Assembly: GCA_015179045.1 (NCBI GenBank)
Contig: WHUZ01000036.1
Location: 310,001-374,000, forward strand
DNA from: Kalaharituber pfeilii
Lineage: Eukaryota; Ascomycota; Pezizomycetes; Pezizales; Pezizaceae
DNA length: 64,000 bases
Direction: 5' to 3'
Positions 42,691-52,767 of the stretch are shown here, in pieces; the stretch's first letter is position 1, and every line of letters begins with the position of its first letter. The position numbers were made by a program, and so were the translations under genes. The notes below the pieces were generated by a model, which saw nothing but the letters and a program-made list of their open reading frames with translations, was not told where the DNA came from and ran no database searches.

Positions 42691-43140
42691 ATACAATGGC
42701 AGTTTTTTTTTTTTTTTTTTTTTTTGTATCACATGACCCCGCGTGCAGCTGTTCGCCAAGGCAGGGCATACAATGGCAGTTCAATAGAGTATAGTAGTAG
42801 TCAAAGGTAGAGAGAAGACAGAAACTTGATAGGTATTAAGCTATAATATATAAACAGTATGATCAATTCCAGAATACTTCTATGAGCTCTCGTATTCACT
42901 TCCTCCTAGTAAACTTGCTTAAGTCTTATTCACTGACTATTTTATGTTCGCACACATGAAATAAATTATAACAGTCAAGTCAGATACACTCAAAATTGAG
43001 ATATCTAAGCTTTCTTTCCAAAAAAGAATATATAAAGTGTAGTTATTCATGTTTGTGTTGATGGCAAGGTGTGATCGTTGCTAGTCTGCACTGATCATTG
43101 CCCTGATCGTAACGGGGGTCCGACTTAATCTCCAGGCGTC
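42650..43140 (-). repeat. Dispersed repeat, inverted partner of 15190-15640
   Basis: Reverse-oriented diverged copy, ending GGTCCGACTTAATCTCCAGG near 43135. A tail insertion interrupts it at 42705. The full-length LINE begins shortly after its end. Confidence 0.55.
42705..42767 (-). mobile_element. Tail-only lineage-B retroposon
   Basis: Poly(T), then GTATCACATGACCCCGCGTG and the rest of the reversed tail. Exact 14-bp duplication ATACAATGGCAGTT at 42691-42704 and 42768-42781. Confidence 0.92.
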
Positions 43141-43602
43141 ATATACATAATTAAGACACCAAACCGATTAAGACACCAAACCGTCCTTTTTTGTTCCACC
43201 ATCTTCTCCATGAATCCATGATAGACCGTGGCGCATCCTTTCTTTCGAACACCGATTCTACCACTTGGTCGCGACGCCGCAACTGAGGGGTGCCCCGCAT
43301 CGAAAATTACATCAACGTGAAGCTCGGGACCGCCCGAGCAAGTATTTCGGCCTTTTCTACGGGATTGAGCCACAGCGTTTGGCAGAGGTGGGAGAGCAGT
43401 GGAAGTGATCAGAATCCATTGTTCTACTCCTTCTTTACGCCAAGTATATTAAAGCAGCACAGGAGACACTGCGGCAAAGAAATACAACGCGCCGTTTGCA
43501 ACCGAGAGCCGCACTAACGGGACGCTTGCAAGCACCAAACAACACGCTGCCTTAACGACCAGAGGCCAACATCGTCTACAGGAGTTTGGCAGCAGAAGAA
43601 TT

Positions 43603-46053
43603 ATGGGGCAAGATAAAGGAAAAGGAAAGAAAGAGGCAGGCAGATTGATATCTAGAATGGAAAGCGAAGGGAATGTGGGGCTGTTTCGCCCAGTAAAGGA
43701 GTGGGAAAAGAGGTTTACAGTGATCACTGGAGGCAGGCAATTCGATGTGGAAGGGGCCACAGACTGGTGCCAATTCACAGGATACCAGACTGCAAAGGTG
43801 GAGGACGCCCTCCAGCAGGCTGTAAGAAATGCAACAGCCCTTTTGACTGCAAAGGGGGCAGTAGGAGTGCATGAAGTATGGAGCCAAGCAGAGGTTGGTC
43901 AACAGTTTATAGCACATACAGCGAGTGAAGCAGCATGGGTTGAATGGGCACATATTATCAGGGAGGGAATTGCGATACAGGAGGGAGAGGCTGAACAAGG
44001 AAATAAGGTGAGGAGAGTTATCAGAGAAGATGACATTGAGGATGTCATCTACGTAGGTGGTAGAGTGACCCAAACAATTCAAACCCCACACTACAGAAAG
44101 GGCGGTCTCGACCAGCAGGAAACTGGAAGCAGTGAGCAGAAGGGCGGTCTCGACCAGCAGGAAACTGGAAGCAGTGAGCAGATGGAGGTAGACTTTGAGA
44201 CCCACATCACAGCAGATGGTACCAGGAAACGGAAGCGCGATGGTGAGTTGGCTGGAGATCAACTAGTGAGGGAGACTCTCGAATTGAAGGACAGCAGCAA
44301 AGTGGAGAAAGCAAAGGAAGTAGAAAAAACAGAGGAAGTAGAAGTAGAGGAACCTGGGGAGCTGGAAGGAGCAGATGCAATCCAAGTTCTACAATTGCTG
44401 CATGACCTCAAGATACTCAAAGAAGCGTGGGAAAAGCGCAAGGGAGCAGGAGCAGTACGAAGCGCATCAGGTGTTGGCGATGCTGCAGCCCGATTAGGTG
44501 ACATTATTGAAAATCGAAAAGGAGCTGATGGCAAAGGGTGGAGAGAAGTAGAAGACTTCTTGAGAACTGAAAACCAGCCTGAAGACAAAGTTAAGGCACT
44601 ACGAGAGTGTGAAAAGTGGTGGAAGAAGGAAAAGGAAAACCAGAAGGCAAGAGAAACAAGTGCAATCAATCAAAGGCTCAGAAGGTTGGAAGAGAGTCTT
44701 GCAAGTGTAGTTGTCAAGCTAGGAGTTGCCTCCATCGAGGAAAAAGATGCAGCAAAACGGAAGGAGGAGGAAGTCAAGAAGAGGAACCGTGAGGTTGAGG
44801 CAAGAAGAGCAGCTGAGAAGGCCTTAGCAAAAGCGAAAGCTCTAGAAGAAAAGGATCAAGCCCAACGAAAGAAGTCAGAAAAGGATGCCCAAGAGGCCGC
44901 AGATCGAGAAAAACAAAGATTGGACATAGTACAGGCTGCGAAAATTGCAGCTGATGAAGCAGATGTGGAACTTAAGAGAAAAGAGCTCGCAGTCTATGAT
45001 ATAAAGAAGAAAAGTAGCACAGCTGCAGAGATAAAGAAAGCAGAAGAGGAGGTACAGGAAGCTGCTACAAAGGCTTCGGAGGCCAGAGTAGCTGCAGAAC
45101 ATGCAGAAACAGGTACAACCAGAGCTGAGGGTAGCTCCTGGCAGGTAGTTGGCACTACTAAGATGCGCAAGTGGGTGATGATTTCACTACACAAGGAGGT
45201 ATCAGCAGGTACAACAGAGGAAGCAAAACAAAAACAATTAGAAGCAGCAAATACAGCTCTTCGAGCATTAGAACGAGGGGAGAAGAGAAGGCTCTTCCGA
45301 ATAGTAGGTATCAAGGAGAATGCCATGGTTTCGAGGTATGAGAGGAGATGGCGTATCATTGAAGCACCTTGGGCGATGGAAGAAGCAGAAGTAGTAAGAA
45401 TACTACAGTGTCAGCTGGAGGCTGTATTTGGAGGGGACCTACTAAATGTTTGGGCTGAGCAATCAGGGACAGTTCCCCTAATCGCGAAGGGAGTTCCTGT
45501 AGAGGGGCTCTCTAATAGAAGGCAGCTGCATGAGGCCCTTGCAGCAGAAAACATAACTACTAGTGGCATTTTCGGAGCGAGATGGCCGGAGAGAGTTGGT
45601 CCAAACGCATGGCAAACAATGAGAACTACAGCAGTTAAGTTTGAGGTAACCAGTGTACAGGAAGCAGAAAGACTAGTTAAAGAGGGAGTGAAGCTTGGAA
45701 ATGACCTCCGAAAGGTAGAAGTTTACAAGCCACTAGCAGTGAGAGGGTCTGCACCCGCTAAAGGAGGAGTAAATGCAAGCTCTCTACTAGTACCAGTACC
45801 AACACCAGTATCAGTACCAGCAGCAGCCTTCGAAAGAACATGCTGGCAGTGTGGCAGAAAGGGACATCAGCAGAGAGAGTGCACACACCAACCGCCGAGG
45901 GCCTACCAAAGTCAGAAACAACAGGGAGTCAAAGCAGCCAGTAGGACGTGCTGGCAGTGTGGTGGTATGGGGCACCAGCGAAGGGAGTGTGCAACTGTAT
46001 CTACTAGAGACTCTTTGAAGAGGCCAGGGCTAGGGAGGTTCTCTCAGAAATAG
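43603..46053 (+). CDS. LINE ORF1 protein (coiled coil, RNA binding, two CCHC knuckles)
   Basis: 816 residues. ORF1 proteins bind LINE RNA and act as chaperone in the ribonucleoprotein. The ATG at 43603 opens MGQDKGKGKKEAGR. An N-terminal region of unknown fold is followed by a perfect 14-residue duplication (GGLDQQETGSSEQ, twice, from 44098), then a long Lys/Glu/Ala-rich helical region (about residues 370-510, likely coiled coil), a conserved domain around WQVVGTTKMRKWVMISLH and WRIIEAPWAMEEAEVVRIL, and finally two CCHC knuckles CWQCGRKGHQQREC and CWQCGGMGHQRREC. The frame is intact. Confidence 0.9.
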   Translation: MGQDKGKGKKEAGRLISRMESEGNVGLFRPVKEWEKRFTVITGGRQFDVEGATDWCQFTGYQTAKVEDALQQAVRNATALLTAKGAVGVHEVWSQAEVGQQFIAHTASEAAWVEWAHIIREGIAIQEGEAEQGNKVRRVIREDDIEDVIYVGGRVTQTIQTPHYRKGGLDQQETGSSEQKGGLDQQETGSSEQMEVDFETHITADGTRKRKRDGELAGDQLVRETLELKDSSKVEKAKEVEKTEEVEVEEPGELEGADAIQVLQLLHDLKILKEAWEKRKGAGAVRSASGVGDAAARLGDIIENRKGADGKGWREVEDFLRTENQPEDKVKALRECEKWWKKEKENQKARETSAINQRLRRLEESLASVVVKLGVASIEEKDAAKRKEEEVKKRNREVEARRAAEKALAKAKALEEKDQAQRKKSEKDAQEAADREKQRLDIVQAAKIAADEADVELKRKELAVYDIKKKSSTAAEIKKAEEEVQEAATKASEARVAAEHAETGTTRAEGSSWQVVGTTKMRKWVMISLHKEVSAGTTEEAKQKQLEAANTALRALERGEKRRLFRIVGIKENAMVSRYERRWRIIEAPWAMEEAEVVRILQCQLEAVFGGDLLNVWAEQSGTVPLIAKGVPVEGLSNRRQLHEALAAENITTSGIFGARWPERVGPNAWQTMRTTAVKFEVTSVQEAERLVKEGVKLGNDLRKVEVYKPLAVRGSAPAKGGVNASSLLVPVPTPVSVPAAAFERTCWQCGRKGHQQRECTHQPPRAYQSQKQQGVKAASRTCWQCGGMGHQRRECATVSTRDSLKRPGLGRFSQK
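44098..44181 (+). repeat. Perfect 42-bp tandem duplication in ORF1
   Basis: Two identical 42-bp units (44098-44139 and 44140-44181), in frame, starting AAGGGCGGTCTCGACCAGCA. No difference between units, so very recent. Confidence 0.95.
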
Positions 46054-47010
46054 TGATATTATTCTGGAATGGGCAAATAGAGAGAAAGTAGATGTGATCT
46101 TTATAGGAGAAGCATGGGTTGCAGAGAAAGGAGGAGAGTGGGTCACAACAAGGCATCCAGCTTATGAGGTCATCAGCCGAGTTGAAAGTGGCAAGAGGGT
46201 AGTGGCTCATGCAAGGAAAGGGACCCAGGAGTGGAAAGTGATTGAAGAGACGAAAGGGTGGGTCTGGTGTGAGGTAGAAGGAGGTGGCAGAGCGGGAGGA
46301 GTATATATCCATCCAGATACGAATTTGGAGACCTTGGAGGATTGGATGGACAGATGGGGAAGGCTGAGAGGCCCAGGAGGCCTGCAGTCTAGCACAGTAC
46401 TACTGGGGGACTTTAATGCACACCATCCAGCATGGTCCAAACTAGACAGAGGGCCTGACCCAAGGGGAAGGGCACTCAAAGAGGGTTTGGAAGGCACAGG
46501 CTGGCTTCTGGAAACAAGAAAAGGGGTTTCAACATGGGTAAGAGAAGTTGAAGGGCAGGTCTTTTTTTTTTTTTTTTTTTATTTCATTACTCGCATGCCG
46601 CCCTGTGGGCTATGGCGAGGGGAAGGGCAGGTCAGAGAGAGTGTTCTAGATCTAGTCTGGAAGTATGGGGAATTTGGATGGCAAAACGAAGATCCAGAGT
46701 GGTTATGTGGAGACCATGCAGTAGTCTGGGGGACTTGTAGCAGCAACCAAGGCAAAACTGAAATAAGAAGAGGAGTGGATTGGGATAAGGCAGAAGATTT
46801 GATCCAAGAAATCATGCAAAAGAAGGCTTCAGAACAATGGGAGTGGTACCGAAGCCTTGAAGGAGGGACTGCATATGAGAAAACTTGCAAGCTTCGAGAG
46901 AGTCTGAAGAGGGAGATACGTGCATCATCAAGAAGTAAGTTGTGGTGGGATAAGGAGGTAGAAGAGGCAGCGAAGGCAGTGAGGAAGGAAGGCCGAGGGG
47001 GAAGGGACAG
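46034..47010 (+). CDS. LINE ORF2 part 1: AP-like endonuclease
   Basis: The frame opens just after a stop at 46031 and overlaps the end of ORF1 by about 20 nt, in the +1 frame with no ATG at the junction. Endonuclease/exonuclease/phosphatase-type motifs: VDVIFIGEAWV, GGVYIHPDT, LLGDFNAHHPAW and CGDHAVVWG, matching the catalytic E, D-N-H and D-H set used for target nicking. A 72-bp insertion (tail plus duplication) at 46562-46633 is read through in frame as a Phe-rich stretch. A frameshift near 47000-47015, in a G-rich run, separates this part from the RT. Confidence 0.85.
46562..46621 (-). mobile_element. Tail-only lineage-A retroposon inside ORF2
   Basis: Poly(T) plus the reversed tail. Exact 12-bp duplication GAAGGGCAGGTC at 46550-46561 and 46622-46633. 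With the duplication it adds 72 bp, so ORF2 stays open. Confidence 0.95.
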
Positions 47011-48251
47011 GGAGCCAAAGCATGGGAGAGAGCCAGACTCCTACGGTGGAAAGAGCGGGTTAAGACCCTCAAGTATATCATAAGACGAAAGAAAAAGGAG
47101 TGCTGGGAACAGGTTACAGAGGAAAACAGCTCTAAGGACCCATGGGATGTGATCCGAGTAGCAAAGGACCCTTGGAAGTTAAGAGGAAAAATGGGTGACC
47201 TTGTAGGTGACAATGGTGATATATGGAGGACAGACGAGGAGAAGGTGAGCGGCCTGGTACAGAGAAACTTCAAATATCAGGCGACGTCGGATCCGCCAGC
47301 AGTGTCAACCTCGCCAGCGGCATTAACTTCACTGGCAGTATCAAATTCACCGGCAATGTCAAATCCAAATTTGCCGGCGGTATCGAATTCGCCAGCGGCA
47401 TCGAATTCGCGAGCGGTGTCGAATTCGCCGGCAGTGCCGAATTCACCAGTAGTGTCGAATTCGCTGGCGGCGTCGAATTTACAGGCGGCATCAATTTCAC
47501 TGACAACATTGGACCTACCAGTGAACTCGGGCCTGCAGAGCCTGACAGCCGAATGGACCTCCAATGTAAAAAAGCTGACTGAGAGGCTATGCAAGGCACT
47601 TGCAGGCACCTCGAGCCGTTCAGCTCCAGGGCCTGATGGCATCAGCTATAGATTCATTAAGCTGGTCAATAAAACAGTGCTAGGAGGGCAGTTAATGAAG
47701 GAGCTGGCTGCTGAGCTGGCTGCAGCCAGGATGCCGAAGGATTGGCAATTCAGCAAGGTGATCATGATCCCGAAGTCTGGCAGGGATCTTACGCAAGCAA
47801 AGAGCTGGAGGCCTATTCAACTCATCAATTGTGTGGGAAAACTGATGGAGAAGGTGGTTGCTGATGACTTGCAAGAAGCTGGACTATTCCACCATGGGCA
47901 GTTTGGAGGAGTGAGAGGAAGGTCTGCAATTGATGCCCTATTTCGGGCAGTTGTGAAGAGCCAGAGAGCCCTGGCACGTGGCGGTGGGGCAGTGTGGATT
48001 ATGGAGGATGTCAAGGGAGGCTTTGGGAACACACGTTGGGATATGGTCAAGCACCGAGTACAGGGTTCTAAAGCTGAAAAAGGGTTGCCCTGGTTAGAAA
48101 CCTTCTTCCGGGAGCGAGAGTTTGAGGTGGAATGGGATGGACAGGTGAGGGGCAATGGCAGATCGAATGTAGGTATGCCGCAGGGCTCGCCTTTATCCCC
48201 AGTTGTGTTCCTCATATACATGGCACCAATTCTAGAAGAGATGGAAACAAA
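47010..48251 (+). CDS. LINE ORF2 part 2: linker and N-terminal RT
   Basis: Continues ORF2 in the next frame: RLLRWKERVKTLKYIIRR, then WDVIRVAKDPWK. A low-complexity linker made of SNSPAV-type repeats (47284-47520) precedes the RT. RT landmarks: APGPDGISYRFIKL, WRPIQLINCVGKLMEKVV, the catalytic aspartate in MEDVKGGFGNTRWD and VGMPQGSPLSPVVFLIYMAP. The frame is cut at 48252 by the insertion of a half-LINE; it resumes precisely at 49824 after the second duplicate. Confidence 0.88.
47284..47520 (+). repeat. Coding minisatellite in the ORF2 linker
   Basis: Imperfect 15-bp units around GTATCGAATTCGCCAGCGGC. All three forward frames stay open. It separates the endonuclease and RT, where LINE linkers tolerate variation. 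Confidence 0.75.
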
Positions 48252-49810
48252 TTTTTTTTTTTTTTTTTTTTTTATTTCATTACTCGCATGCCGCCCTATG
48301 GGCTATGGCGAGGGTTTAATTTAAGCTAAGAACAACAAAGGAAATAAGTCTTAAGTACATAATGCCCGCGGTTTACATGGTATTGCGGGGGGAAGCGGTC
48401 AGTAGGTCCGAATCATCTCCGTCCTCTTTCAGTCTCGTACTGGCTCGCCTTGAGCCATCTCCCTCCGTGTCGCACCTTGTCCATGTCTTGTTTCTCTTCC
48501 AAGTAAACTACTATGGAACTTGTCTTTTTACCCTCTCCGACGAGTATGTCTTTTTTCCTTAACCATCGGATTCCGATGATTTTCTTCATGTCTTTGTTGT
48601 CTTCGGACAGCCATCTCCTGACATTGCCGAGATCCCTTCTCAAGGCTATGCCATGTATGACGAGTCCGACTTTGTTTTCATGAGCAGGCTTTGTCGGAGG
48701 TTTGTCTAAGGCGTTTTTCGTGGTGCTGCGGGGGTGTGGCGTGGGGGTGGGGGTGGCTGGGGGGGCCGGAGCCGGAGCCGGAGTGGGTGCTGGGGTGCCA
48801 GCGGTCTTCGTGACCGGGGGAGGGGTCTTCTTTCCTGGCTTCCTGTTCCTCCTTCTCTTTTCCCTGGTCGGTGGTGTTGTCGGCGCTGCTTGTCTTGTCT
48901 CTGACGGAGGCGATGGTGGTGAATCCACGCATCGGATGGGGCTGAAGGTCTGTGGGGGCTGTGGTTGTGGCGGGGGCGAAGGCGGTGGCGGCGTCGGTGG
49001 CGTATGATACCCCTTCTGGTGGGGCCAGAAAAATTGTCTTTTGTTCTCCACCCACCTGGGTCGGCCGTCGTCGGCGTCTCCCCAGGTGACTACCGGGTCG
49101 TCTGGGTCATCCAGATACTCGAAGTATATGAATGTCCCTCTTTTGGCCTTTGTTTCTTCTGTCTTTAGATACGTCGTGACAGCCCTCGCGACGACTGTGA
49201 ACGGGTCTAGTCTTGGGGCCGTCTTTGGTGAAGTGGCGGTTTTGCTTGTCGCCGTCGCCGTCGCCTTCCGGAGGTTTTCCTGTGTTAGCGGTTGGGGCTT
49301 TGCCTCGTCTTCTTTCATCAACAGTTCCTTCACGAAGCTGTCCCAGTTGTCCTTTCCTTCCGTCTTCTTGTCATTTGGCATTTTGTGATTGGTTGTTGCC
49401 TCTTATCCGTGGATGCCTATTGGAGCTGGGCGCCGGAGTGGCGTTGGTAGTATGGTTGAGTGGCGAGTGTGTGTTGTTGGGGATAGTGGCGTCCGGGTGG
49501 CAAATTTTCGTAGTGTGGGAGGCCTCTGATGGGGTCTCGAGGTGCCCCCGCTGTCGAGGTGACTGTGTGGGCTGAAGGTGGGTTGGGGAGGTTGGTGGAG
49601 GTTCTGGGGCACGTTCCAAGAGCGTTGATGGCTGTTTCCTTGGGGGAAGGTATCTGAATGATCGTTTCTTGTCAGTATCTGGAGGTCCCCGCGACCGTCG
49701 GGCCGAGGGCGTCGTTTGTAGTTGTCTGCTTGTCGCTGGCTGTCCTGTAGGTCGAGATACGGCCTCGGTCACGTGATGTTGGACGTGGCCCGAGGAGGTT
49801 GTAGAGGTGT
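48252..49810 (-). mobile_element. Half-LINE (ORF1-only retroposon) inserted in the RT gene
   Basis: Poly(T) and the reversed lineage-A tail at the left, an intact ORF1-like gene in the middle. Exact 13-bp duplication AGATGGAAACAAA at 48239-48251 and 49811-49823. About 1560 bp. Probably full-length, as no truncation is obvious at the 5' end. Confidence 0.9.
48413..49381 (-). CDS. Half-LINE ORF1-like protein
   Basis: 322 residues, opening MPNDKKTEGKDNWDSFVK. The middle is proline-rich (PTPPPPSPPPQPQPPQTF) and basic (TREKRRRNRKPGKK). The C-terminal ~85 residues form the domain shared with 55449-56327 (+) and 58545 (+): GLVIHGIALRRDLGNVRRWL, IIGIRWLRKKDILVGEGKK, SSIVVYLEEKQD, ending QYETERGRR. 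The element has no RT, endonuclease or RNase H. The protein may bind nucleic acid, by analogy with LINE ORF1; its own mobility must depend on an enzyme supplied in trans. Confidence 0.8.
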   Translation of the reverse strand: MPNDKKTEGKDNWDSFVKELLMKEDEAKPQPLTQENLRKATATATSKTATSPKTAPRLDPFTVVARAVTTYLKTEETKAKRGTFIYFEYLDDPDDPVVTWGDADDGRPRWVENKRQFFWPHQKGYHTPPTPPPPSPPPQPQPPQTFSPIRCVDSPPSPPSETRQAAPTTPPTREKRRRNRKPGKKTPPPVTKTAGTPAPTPAPAPAPPATPTPTPHPRSTTKNALDKPPTKPAHENKVGLVIHGIALRRDLGNVRRWLSEDNKDMKKIIGIRWLRKKDILVGEGKKTSSIVVYLEEKQDMDKVRHGGRWLKASQYETERGRR

Positions 49811-49823
49811 AGATGGAAACAAA

Positions 49824-51552
49824 GGTAGCTACAACAGTGAGAGACTGTGAAGTGGAGCTGCCCTCATTTGTAGATGATATGAACTGTGTTATTCTGGATT
49901 GGGAAGGAGGAAAGGATATGAGGAGAATTGGGGAGAGAATTGCAGGAGTACTCAGGGAGGTTGCTGAAGCTCACGATCTACCACTGGAGACCTCAAAGGA
50001 GGAGGTCCTAGTCATGGGTAAGAAGGCCAAGAGAAGGGCAGATGTTGAGAGGTGCAAGTGGCTAGGGGTGATTTGTGATAGCACTCTTGATTTCGACCTC
50101 CACTGGAAAAGCCGCATCGAGAAAGCCAGGAAACTCATGGGCGCGCTGTCTGGGCTAGGCAACTCTCAATGGGGTATGAGTCCTATCTCATGGAGAAAGG
50201 CTTATACAGGCATGGTAAGGGCAGTGGCCCTTTGGGGATCCGAAATTGGGTGGAGAGGCCAGAAGCAGTGGAGAGAGGAGTTTGAGAAGTTGCAGTATCA
50301 AGCACTTCGCAAATGCACTGGTGCAGTCCGAGGGGCAGCGAGAGTAAAGGTCGAGGCCATTGCCGGAGTAGAGAGTGTAACGACGATTCTCGATCAAGGC
50401 CAAGCAAGATATGCACTAAGATCAGTGAGGGACCCTACAGGAGTTGGAGATTTATGGCCGGAAAGCTTCACTGGAATGGTAGCCCCAGACCCAGACAGAG
50501 AGGGTGAAAGGGGGAGGGACTGGAGAGACTTCAGCTTGGGTTATGCTACAGACAAAAATGATGGGTTTGAGTCAGTAGCTGGAAAGATTGCCAGCACTCT
50601 CGAGGTCAATGAGGAGGAGAGAGTGTCCTGGGGGCGAGATGTACACCTACCACAGACAGGCATTGAGGTCATTGACCTCAAGTTGTGCAAGGAAGACGCC
50701 CCAGCCAAATGGGAAAAGGCCATCAATGAGGCTAAGGGTGACTCGGTGGCTATTTTTACAGACGGCAGCCGCAGTGAGGAAGGCGGTGTTGGTGGCGGAT
50801 GGTGCTGGAGGCAGGTGGTAGCAGGTGAGTCAGAGGGGTCCCGGTGGGTAGGCACAAAGGCAACTGTGTGGGACGGTGAGGTCTCAGGAATGAGGGGTGC
50901 CCTTGAAGCAGTTGATGGCAGTGCAAAAATACTACTACTCGCAGATTCTCAGGCAGCTATCAGTGCAGTCCAGAAAGCAGGAAAAACTGGCAAGGCAAGA
51001 ACCGCAGACCTAGCGCGGGTGATAGAGCTGATTGCAGAGAGGCGGCGGAGGCTAAGGAAGGCGGATGCAGTGAAGCTGGCATGGGTCAAGGCCCACGTGG
51101 GGATAGAAGGCAATGAGAAGGCGGATGAGTTGGCCAAAGAGGGGGCCAAGTGCATGAGGTATGATGGGCAGGCCACTGAGGGTGGGCTGCGTCAAGAGTT
51201 AGTTCGAAAAAGAAAAGAGGAGAGGGAGCGTGCAGGGTTTGGGAAGGGCAAATTCGTGAAGTGGGGCAGGAGAGCACTCACCAATTACACATGGCTGCGG
51301 ACTGGAAAAGGCGGAGCTATGTGGAGAAGGATGGTTAGTGGCGAGGAGGTACAATGTACATGTGGTGAGGCATGGAGTGCTGAGCATGTGGTGTTCAGAT
51401 GCACAGAACTGGAGCGGCCCCAGAGGAAGGACAAAAATGGGGCACATGTCACCTGGCAGTCCTGGAAGGACCTAGAGGAGAAAGGATGGAGGCAAGAAGG
51501 CGTGGAAGGTGACCCGGTCGAGTACTGGTTTGCCTGCCTCGATCTGGGGTAG
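49824..51552 (+). CDS. LINE ORF2 part 3: RT catalytic core, RNase H, zinc knuckle
   Basis: Resumes the RT: VELPSFVDDMNCVILDW holds the FVDD catalytic pair, followed by the thumb (MGALSGLGNSQWGMSPISW). RNase H: IFTDGSRSEEGGVGGG, WDGEVSGMRGALE, LLADSQAAISAVQ and WVKAHVGIEGNEKADELA. The final knuckle is CTCGEAWSAEHVVFRC, ending EYWFACLDLG. It is uninterrupted. Together with the two upstream parts it gives a complete Tad-type ORF2 apart from the shift near 47000. Confidence 0.9.
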
Positions 51553-51889
51553 CCGGGGACCGGGGGACGGAGGGCACTGGGTGCTCAAGGGTGTATGTAG
51601 ATTCCGTAGTTAGTTGTCTCAAACCTGGCCCGGGTATATGGGTCCCTGCCATAGGCTGGTAGCCTGTATGCGGGGTTACGTGAATAAAAAAAAAAAAAAA
51701 AAAAAAAAGACACCAAACCAAAGATTGATTACATAACACATATGCCAAGATGCTTCAGTAGCAACGTACTTATGTACTAGCATGTGGCCACCTCGCGACC
51801 GCGAGGGTGAGTGTAGGTGTAGCGGTAGTGGATAAGGGACCCGTAAAGTCGGCGTCAAGTGACTGTACACTCTTTACCAGTTCCATGAC

Positions 51890-52490
51890 CGTACAATCTC
51901 GTTTCTCTGCATTTATTCATATCGGTATATTCTCATTGTTATTTATAATATCACGTAATCCCACTCCTGCATCCAGGGAGCTCTAATATTAATTTTATAT
52001 ATTTTGTGGAGTATAATGCTAATAATTGTAGAACCTATGGATAGCGAAACCCTCGTTACAGCCCATAAACTCTACCTAAATTCCGGTTAATATCTACCCA
52101 CAATGATATTGCTCAGATGTCCAGCATATGCCCTTTAGGTGTACCCAGCTTCCTTATCCGCCCTCTAGACCCACATATAAATGCTATTCAAGTGAGAATA
52201 TTTATAGGTGTAAGGTAATTAAAAAGATATAACTAATACAGCTGGAATGATGGCAAGAGGATATAAGAAAGTGAAAGAATTGAAGGCTGAGGGTGATGAT
52301 GAAGAGTAGACATAGCTATCGCTATCTATAGAGTGCTTGCGATTTAAAAAACAGTAAAGGGTGGGGAATGGAGCCGGAGTCAGTAGGTACTGTAGTAGCC
52401 GATGATTGTAACCTTTGGCAGGTGCCCCTTTATCACCCCGCCATGCTGTACCAGTCCAGCGCATTCTCATGTTGCAGTAATCTGCCATAC
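51890..52490. other. Intergenic sequence, no feature seen
   Basis: AT-rich sequence between the LINE and the next satellite block. No open frame with recognisable content. Confidence 0.35.
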
Positions 52491-52762
52491 TTGTAGAATT
52501 GTAAATTGAGCTCATTTTGGCATATCTTGCACCATCAAGGAGGTCTTATTGTATCTGTCAAATTGAGCCATACCGCCTCACTTTGCACCATAGAAAGGGG
52601 CCAGCCTTAACTGTGAATTGAGCTCATTTTACCATGTTCCACGCTGCCAGGTGGGTCCTGCCGTACCTGTCAAATTTGGCTCATTCTGCTGTTCTCACAC
52701 TGTGGAAAGAGTCCGGTAATACTTGTCAACTTGAGCTCATTCTGGCTCATCTCATGCCATTG
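52490..52762 (+). repeat. ~57-bp satellite, forward
   Basis: Four to five units (GAATTGAGCTCATTTTACCA and similar) before the solo LTR; the array resumes at 53496. Confidence 0.75.
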
Positions 52763-52767
52763 AAAGG

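Larger units (their letters stand above)
43183..51708 (+). mobile_element. Full-length Tad-like LINE (lineage B) with nested insertions
   Basis: Duplication AAGACACCAAACC at the 5' edge (43170-43182, with a further tandem copy at 43153-43165) and at the 3' edge (51707-51719, overlapping the last As). Contains a 5' UTR (43183-43602), ORF1, ORF2 (endonuclease, RT, RNase H, zinc knuckle), a 3' UTR and the lineage-B tail (GTATGCGGGGTTACGTGAAT) with poly(A) to 51708. Two younger insertions (46562-46621 and 48252-49810) lie in ORF2. One frameshift near 47000 suggests it is recently dead. Confidence 0.93.
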
